In this document: one piece after another, positions 59,316 to 64,000 of the stretch
Layout of the letters: every line of letters begins with the position of its first letter
Numbering within the stretch: position 1 is the stretch's first letter
Origin: Burkholderia catarinensis
Lineage (GTDB): Bacteria; Pseudomonadota; Gammaproteobacteria; Burkholderiales; Burkholderiaceae
Direction of reading: 5' to 3'
Assembly: GCF_001883705.2 (NCBI RefSeq)
Contig: NZ_MDEQ02000003.1
Location: forward strand, 248,001-312,000
Length of the DNA stretch: 64,000 bases
Translations under genes and position numbers: made by a program
The notes under the pieces: generated by a model
What the model saw: the letters and a program-made list of their open reading frames with translations, nothing else
Databases searched by the model: none
Told to the model about the DNA's origin: nothing

Positions 59316-59403
59316 TGACGCCCAAATCGTTTTGGTCTGAAAAGTAACCAGAATTGCATATTTTATTTTGAAATTGCTTGCGATGTGACCACGCGTGTCC
59401 TAC

Positions 59404-59425
59404 ATTGGTTTCACACGAAACCAAT
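59404..59425 (+). promoter_or_regulatory. Perfect 9-4-9 dyad ahead of the ABC binding-protein gene
   Basis: ATTGGTTTC and GAAACCAAT flank ACAC, directly before the ribosome site (AGGAGAC from 59427) and ATG 59437. The region 59320-59400 is AT-rich and probably holds the promoter. The dyad includes TGGT/ACCA half-sites typical of FCD-GntR operators; similar half-sites occur at 59335-59355 (GGTCTGAAAAGTAACCAGA). It may instead be an mRNA hairpin. Confidence 0.5.
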
Positions 59426-59436
59426 CAGGAGACATC

Positions 59437-60558
59437 ATGCGACACCTCGTTACCGCGCTCTCGGTGGCCCTCGCCGCCGGCGCGCTGACTTCCGCGCACG
59501 CGCAGGAAGTCGTGATGATCGGCCATTCGGCGCCGCTGACCGGCCCGCAGGCCGCGAACGGCAAGGACAATGAAAACGGCGCGCGGCTCGCGGTCGACGA
59601 GCTCAACAAGGCCGGCGTGAAGGTCGCCGGCAAGGCCGTCACGTTCAAACTGGTTTCCGACGACGACCAGGCCGACCCGAAGGCCGGCGTGCAGGTCGCG
59701 CAGAACCTCGTCGACAAGGGCGTCGTCGCGGTGCTCGGGCCGTACAACTCGGGTGTCGCGATTCCCGCGTCGCGCGTGTACGCCAACGCCGGCGTGCCGA
59801 TCCTGCCGGTCGCGTCGAACCCGGCGCTGACGAAGCAGGGCCTCAAGAACATCTTCCGGATCGGCGCGAGCGACGAACAGCTCGGCGGCACGATGGCCAC
59901 GTTCGCCGCGAAGACGCTGAACGCGAAGACCGCCGCCGTGATCGACGATCGCACCGCGTACGGGCAGGGCGTCGCCGAGCAGTTCATGAATGTCGCGAAG
60001 GCGAACGGGATCAGGATCGTCGACCAGGAATACACGAGCTCGTCGGCGACCGATTTCCTCGGCATTCTCACCAAGATCAAGGCCGGCAATCCCGACGTGA
60101 TCTTCCTCGGCGGCTATGCGGCGCAGGGCGCGCCGATGGCCAAGCAGATGAAGCAGCGCGGGCTGCGCGCGAAGCTGCTCGGCGGCGACGGCATCTGCTC
60201 GGCCGACATGGGCAAGGTCGCGGGCGAGGCGGCGTCGATCGTCTATTGCGCGCAGGGCGGCGTCGCGCTCGAGAAGACGCCGGCCGGCCGCGAATTCCTG
60301 AAGAAGTACCACGACACCTATCACACGGATACGCAGGTCTACGGCGTCAACTACTACGACGGCGTGAAGCTGCTCGCCGACGCGATGGTCAAGGCCGGCA
60401 CGACCACCGACAAGGCGAAGCTGATCGCGCAGCTCGCGAAGTCGAACTACGCGGGCGTCGCGGGCACCTATTCGTTCGACGCGAACGGCGACCTGAAGGG
60501 CGCGCCGACGACCGTCTACGTGATCCGCAACGGCCTGCCTGAGCCGTACGCGAAATAA
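59437..60558 (+). CDS. Branched-chain-amino-acid-type ABC substrate-binding protein
   Basis: A 373-aa periplasmic binding protein (LivJ/LivK family). Signal peptide MRHLVTALSVALAAGALTSAHAQ, then 'VVMIGHSAPLTGPQAANGKDNENGARLAVDELN', typical of family ligand-binding proteins, and 'AVLGPYNSGVAIPASRVY'. AGGAG precedes ATG 59437. No permease or ATPase genes are present here, so it must dock to a transporter encoded elsewhere. Adjacent hydroxyproline genes suggest it binds a hydroxyproline isomer or related amino acid, but this is inference. Confidence 0.88.
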   Translation: MRHLVTALSVALAAGALTSAHAQEVVMIGHSAPLTGPQAANGKDNENGARLAVDELNKAGVKVAGKAVTFKLVSDDDQADPKAGVQVAQNLVDKGVVAVLGPYNSGVAIPASRVYANAGVPILPVASNPALTKQGLKNIFRIGASDEQLGGTMATFAAKTLNAKTAAVIDDRTAYGQGVAEQFMNVAKANGIRIVDQEYTSSSATDFLGILTKIKAGNPDVIFLGGYAAQGAPMAKQMKQRGLRAKLLGGDGICSADMGKVAGEAASIVYCAQGGVALEKTPAGREFLKKYHDTYHTDTQVYGVNYYDGVKLLADAMVKAGTTTDKAKLIAQLAKSNYAGVAGTYSFDANGDLKGAPTTVYVIRNGLPEPYAK

Positions 60559-60571
60559 CCCGCCTGCCATC

Positions 60572-60594
60572 GGACGGCGGCCGGGCCGCCGTCC
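60572..60594 (+). terminator. Strong hairpin between the binding-protein and dehydratase genes
   Basis: A perfect 10-bp G/C stem (GGACGGCGGC 60572-60581, GCCGCCGTCC 60585-60594), loop of 3, followed by TTCGTTTC. It could end the binding-protein transcript or reduce read-through into the dehydratase gene. Confidence 0.6.
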
Positions 60595-60619
60595 TTCGTT
60601 TCAACGCTTTCGATCGACC

Positions 60620-61627
60620 ATGAAAATTTCCCGATCCCTTTCCACCGTCGAAGTCCATACGGGCGGCGAAGCGTTCCGCATCGTCACGAGCGGGCTGCCG
60701 CGGCTGCCGGGCGACACGATCGTCCAGCGCCGCGCGTGGCTCAAGGAGAATGCCGACGAGATCCGCCGCGCGCTGATGTTCGAACCGCGCGGCCACGCCG
60801 ACATGTATGGCGGCTACCTGACCGAGCCCGTGTCGCCGAATGCCGATTTCGGCGTGATCTTCGTGCACAACGAAGGCTACAGCGACCATTGCGGACACGG
60901 CGTGATCGCGCTGTCGACCGCGGCCGTCGAGCTCGGCTGGGTGCAGCGCACGGTGCCGGAAACGCGGGTCGGCATCGACGCGCCGTGCGGCTTCATCGAG
61001 GCCTTCGTCAAGTGGGACGGCGAGCATGCGGGGCCTGTGCGCTTCGTCAACGTGCCGTCGTTCATCTGGCGGCGCGACGTGTCGGTCGATACGCCGTCGT
61101 TCGGTACCGTGACCGGCGATATCGCATACGGCGGCGCGTTCTACTTTTATGTCGACGGCGCGCCGTTCGACCTGCCGGTGCGCGAAGCGGCAGTCGAAAA
61201 ACTGATTCGCTTCGGCGCGGAAGTGAAGGCCGCCGCGAACGCGAAGTATCCGGTCGTGCATCCCGAGATTCCGGAAATCAACCATATCTACGGCACGATC
61301 ATCGCGAACGCGCCGCGCCATCCGGGCTCGACGCAGGCGAACTGCTGCGTGTTCGCGGATCGTGAGGTCGACCGCTCGCCGACGGGCTCCGGCACCGGCG
61401 GCCGCGTCGCGCAGCTCTACCAGCGCGGGCTGCTCGCGGCCGGCGATACGCTCGTCAACGAATCGATCGTCGGCACGATCTTCAAGGGGCGCGTGCTGCG
61501 CGAAACGACGGTCGGCGACATCCCGGCCGTGATCCCGGAAGTGGAGGGCAGCGCGCACATCTGCGGGTTCGCGAACTGGATCGTCGACGAACGCGATCCG
61601 CTCACTTATGGTTTTCTCGTGCGCTGA
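60620..61627 (+). CDS. lhpH: trans-3-hydroxy-L-proline dehydratase (proline racemase family)
   Basis: A 335-aa proline racemase-family protein. The first catalytic residue is Cys91 (SDHCGHGVIAL); the second, Cys in proline racemase and 4-hydroxyproline epimerase, is Thr255 (DRSPTGSGTGG). The Cys/Thr pair is the diagnostic of trans-3-hydroxy-L-proline dehydratases, which form delta1-pyrroline-2-carboxylate. The pyrroline-2-carboxylate reductase-like gene at 57379-58314 would complete conversion to L-proline. Family features such as FEPRGHADMYGG (substrate loop) are present. It lies 61 bp after the ABC binding protein gene. Confidence 0.88.
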   Translation: MKISRSLSTVEVHTGGEAFRIVTSGLPRLPGDTIVQRRAWLKENADEIRRALMFEPRGHADMYGGYLTEPVSPNADFGVIFVHNEGYSDHCGHGVIALSTAAVELGWVQRTVPETRVGIDAPCGFIEAFVKWDGEHAGPVRFVNVPSFIWRRDVSVDTPSFGTVTGDIAYGGAFYFYVDGAPFDLPVREAAVEKLIRFGAEVKAAANAKYPVVHPEIPEINHIYGTIIANAPRHPGSTQANCCVFADREVDRSPTGSGTGGRVAQLYQRGLLAAGDTLVNESIVGTIFKGRVLRETTVGDIPAVIPEVEGSAHICGFANWIVDERDPLTYGFLVR

Positions 61628-61682
61628 GTCGCGGCGCGGATCGGCCGCCGTCGCGCGGCTTCCCGGTTGTTGTACCAGGTTT

Positions 61683-61719
61683 GGCGCGTCGTTCCCGGTA
61701 CGGGGCACGCGCCTTTTTT
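61683..61719 (+). terminator. Terminator after lhpH
   Basis: GGCGCGT (61683-61689) pairs with ACGCGCC (61707-61713), then TTTTTT (61714-61719). It ends the cluster before the penicillin-binding protein gene. Confidence 0.75.
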
Positions 61720-61800
61720 GCGTGTGATCGGCCGTGAAGCCGCGCCGTGTACGGCGGCGCAACGCCGCCACGGGCCGGCGGGCCGCGCGAGTTTGGTACG

Positions 61801-64000
61801 ATGCACCCTTTTCAGCCGAGCTCCACCCGCGTGAATCGCCGAAACGTGTCGTCAGTGCGTGATTTCTGTGCCAGATGGGTCGCGCGCGCCCAACCCGTCG
61901 CGGCTGCGGCCGTCGCGAGGGTCAAGCCTCTCGCCGCCGCCGCGTGGCACCATCTCCGTCATCCGACGCGCCGCGGCGTGCTGCTCGCGGCCGCCGCCGT
62001 GCCGTCGCTGTTCGCGCTGTACGTGGTCGTGCTCATCCCGTTCACGCCGGGCATCGGCGACATCCGCAAGGCGCGCGTCGACCAGCCTGCGCAGGTGCTG
62101 TCCGCCGACGGCAAGCTGCTGGCCGAATTCAAGCCGTCGAACCGCGAGTGGGTGCCGCTCAAGCAGATCTCGCCGCACATGGTCGACGCACTGATCGCGA
62201 CCGAGGATCACCGCTTCTACGAGCACCACGGCCTCGACTGGAAGCGCACGGCGTCGGCCGCGCTCCATACGTTCTCGGGCGAGCGCCAGGGCGGCTCGAC
62301 GATCACGCAGCAGCTCGCGCGTAACCTGTATCCGGATGAAATCGGCCGCGCGCCGACGCTCACCCGCAAGCTGAAGGAGGCGATCACCGCGCTGAAGATC
62401 GAGGCCGTCTACAGCAAGGACCAGATCCTCGAGACCTACCTGAACACGGTGCCGTTCCTGTACAACGCGTACGGCGTCGAGATGGCCGCGCGCACCTATT
62501 TCGACAAGTCGGCCGACGAGCTCGACGTGCTCGACAGCGCGACGCTCGTCGGGATGCTGAAGGGCAACAGTTACTACAACCCGGTGCTGAATCCCGAGCG
62601 TGCACTGCAGCGGCGCAACACGGTGCTGGGCCAGATGGTGAAGTACGGCAAGCTGTCGCCGGCGCAGTTCGCGCAATGGCAGCGCCGGCCGCTGCGCGTC
62701 GATTTCGAGCGGCAGAAGGAGCCGCCGGGGCCGGCGCCGCATTTTGCGCAGCAGTTGCGCAAATGGCTGATCGCGTGGGCCGACCGCAACGACTACAACA
62801 TCTATTCGGACGGGCTGATCGTGCGTACGACGATCGACTCCCGGCTGCAGCAGATGGCGGCGCAGGCGCTCACGCTGCAGGGCAATCAGCTGCAGGGCAT
62901 CGCGAACAACGCATGGAGCGGCCGCGACGGCTGCGGCACCGACAACGAGGTGTTCCGTACCTTCATGCGCGAGTCGCCCGAGTACAAGGCCGCGCAGGAC
63001 GCCGGCAAGGACGACGCGGCCGCGATGAAGATGCTCGCGGCCGACCGCGGCTTCATGCGCGCGCTGTGCAAGACGAAGACCGACGTGCAGGCCGGCTTCC
63101 TCGCGATCGATCCGCGCGACGGGCAGATTCGCGCATGGGTCGGCAGCCGCGACTTTACCAGCGAGCCGTTCGATCACGTCGCGCAGGCGCGGCGCCAGCC
63201 GGGCTCGACGTTCAAGCCGTTCGTCTATGGCGTCGCGTTCGCGGGCGGGATGAAGCCGGACGACACGTTCATCGACCAGCCGGTCGAGATTCCGTTGAAG
63301 GGCGGCGAGATCTGGCGGCCGAACGACGACGCGCCGCCTACCGGCAAGCCGATGACGCTGCGCGATGCGGTCGCGCTGTCGCGCAACCGGATCACCGCGC
63401 AGGTGATGGAGAAGGTCGGGCCGGCGGCCGTCGCACGGCTTGCGCGCGACATGGGCGTGCGCGAAAGCCCGCTCGAACGCGTGCCGTCGCTTGCGCTCGG
63501 CACGAGCCCGGTCACGCTGAAGGAGATGGTCGCGTCGTACGCGACGATCGCGAACGGCGGGCTGTATGTCGAACCGCAGATGGTGACGCGCATCGAGAAC
63601 CGCCAGGGCGACGTGCTCGCCGAATACGCGCCGGCGCCGCCCGAGCGCGCGCTCGACGCCGAAACCGACAAGACGCTGCTCGGCGTGATGCGCGATGTCG
63701 TGACGCGCGGCACCGGCGGCAGCATCCGCACGCGCTTCGGGATCCGCGGCGACGTGGCCGGCAAGACGGGCACCACGCAGGACAATGCGGACGGCTGGTT
63801 CATCCTGATGCAGCCCGGTCTCGTCGCCGGTGCGTGGGTCGGTTTCGACGACGGCCGCGTGACGCTGCGCAGCGATTACTGGGGGCAGGGCGCGCACAGT
63901 GCGCTGCCGATCGTCGGCGATTTCTTCCAGCGCGCGCAGCGTGCCCGGATCGTCGATACGAAGGCGAAATTCGATACCGAGCCTTCGCCCGGCTGGTTCG
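61801..64000 (+). CDS. Class A penicillin-binding protein (PBP1 type), 5' part
   Basis: The open frame continues past the window edge (about 733 codons visible). After a short cytoplasmic part and a membrane helix (residues ~65-85, VPSLFALYVVVLIPF), it has the GT51 glycosyltransferase motifs: ATEDHRFYEHHGLDW (~130) and 'GGSTITQQLARNLYP' (~165). The transpeptidase motifs follow: SxxK in PGSTFKPF (~468), SxN in LSRNR (~527), KTG in AGKTGTT (~655). It polymerises and cross-links peptidoglycan. ATG 61801 is in frame and used here; a GTG at 61831 is an alternative. It is closest to PBP1A/PBP1C-like enzymes of beta-proteobacteria. Confidence 0.9.
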   Translation, partial: MHPFQPSSTRVNRRNVSSVRDFCARWVARAQPVAAAAVARVKPLAAAAWHHLRHPTRRGVLLAAAAVPSLFALYVVVLIPFTPGIGDIRKARVDQPAQVLSADGKLLAEFKPSNREWVPLKQISPHMVDALIATEDHRFYEHHGLDWKRTASAALHTFSGERQGGSTITQQLARNLYPDEIGRAPTLTRKLKEAITALKIEAVYSKDQILETYLNTVPFLYNAYGVEMAARTYFDKSADELDVLDSATLVGMLKGNSYYNPVLNPERALQRRNTVLGQMVKYGKLSPAQFAQWQRRPLRVDFERQKEPPGPAPHFAQQLRKWLIAWADRNDYNIYSDGLIVRTTIDSRLQQMAAQALTLQGNQLQGIANNAWSGRDGCGTDNEVFRTFMRESPEYKAAQDAGKDDAAAMKMLAADRGFMRALCKTKTDVQAGFLAIDPRDGQIRAWVGSRDFTSEPFDHVAQARRQPGSTFKPFVYGVAFAGGMKPDDTFIDQPVEIPLKGGEIWRPNDDAPPTGKPMTLRDAVALSRNRITAQVMEKVGPAAVARLARDMGVRESPLERVPSLALGTSPVTLKEMVASYATIANGGLYVEPQMVTRIENRQGDVLAEYAPAPPERALDAETDKTLLGVMRDVVTRGTGGSIRTRFGIRGDVAGKTGTTQDNADGWFILMQPGLVAGAWVGFDDGRVTLRSDYWGQGAHSALPIVGDFFQRAQRARIVDTKAKFDTEPSPGWF

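Noticed and set aside
61852..63897. Minus-strand open frame of 681 codons over the penicillin-binding protein gene
   Set aside because: Antisense shadow; the plus-strand frame carries all GT51 and transpeptidase motifs.
1..64000. CRISPR arrays, rRNA or tRNA genes
   Set aside because: No regularly spaced short repeats and no recognisable tRNA or rRNA sequences were seen on either strand by eye; a covariance-model scan would be decisive.

Overview
The window looks like a Burkholderia cepacia-complex replicon, probably a secondary chromosome. The reasons are the very high G+C, the Burkholderia-type OmpC-like porin and DUF4148 protein, the many LysR/IclR/GntR/Lrp-controlled catabolic cassettes, and class A PBP and FUSC genes of beta-proteobacterial type. 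The species assignment is inference. No rRNA, tRNA or CRISPR array was seen.

Layout. 1-15 kb is ordinary accessory metabolism: the end of an omega-amino-acid aminotransferase plus mmsA, a small secreted YxFxxD-type protein, an AEC transporter with a LysR regulator, an AraC regulator divergent from a cytochrome P450, a LuxR-regulated APC permease with a P1 (DmpA-type) aminopeptidase, and a FUSC aromatic-acid exporter. A TA-flanked repeat of about 290 bp with perfect 32-bp terminal inverted repeats (14575-14865) sits three bases ahead of the FUSC start codon.

16.0-20.9 kb is a lower-G+C defence island inserted at the 3' end of a lysR gene. The last 150 bp of lysR occur again, 5,042 bp downstream, with four differences that are all synonymous. 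The island encodes a CBASS-like anti-phage system: a CD-NTase-type cyclase, an E2-like conjugating protein without E1 or JAB partners, a second nucleotidyltransferase with a C-terminal AGS-C sensor domain, and a divergent S-4TM predicted pore-forming effector. This is the most interesting part of the window: two potentially active nucleotidyltransferases share one E2 and one effector, and there is no recombinase.

21-40.9 kb returns to core-like content: DUF4148 protein, porin, VOC protein, cytosine deaminase and CLC channel; a GntR-SDR-BKACE-MFS operon that probably oxidises and cleaves a beta-hydroxy acid; an IclR-controlled polar-amino-acid ABC transporter coupled to an OrdL/PuuB-like oxidoreductase; a methyltransferase; a di-haem cytochrome c peroxidase-like protein; an AcpA-type phosphoesterase lipoprotein; and an EamA exporter.

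40.9-50.8 kb is a second foreign-looking, lower-G+C segment. It starts with a broken IS30 transposase and a truncated winged-helix/ATPase regulator. It continues with an amino-acid catabolic cluster: M20 peptidase, 2,3-diaminopropionate ammonia-lyase, gamma-glutamyltransferase, a doubly frameshifted DUF1445 (D-glutamate cyclase family) gene, an MFS transporter, an Lrp regulator and a broken RidA gene.

50.8-64 kb holds an Lrp-controlled aromatic amino-acid permease and tyrB; a small stress-type cluster (DUF488, DUF1488, RaiA-like, an FNR with all four Fe-S cysteines, a stand-alone receiver) with a near-perfect FNR box placed as in a class II promoter; a trans-3-hydroxy-L-proline cluster (pyrroline-2-carboxylate reductase-like, GntR, ABC binding protein, dehydratase with a Cys/Thr active site); and the 5' part of a class A penicillin-binding protein that runs off the window.
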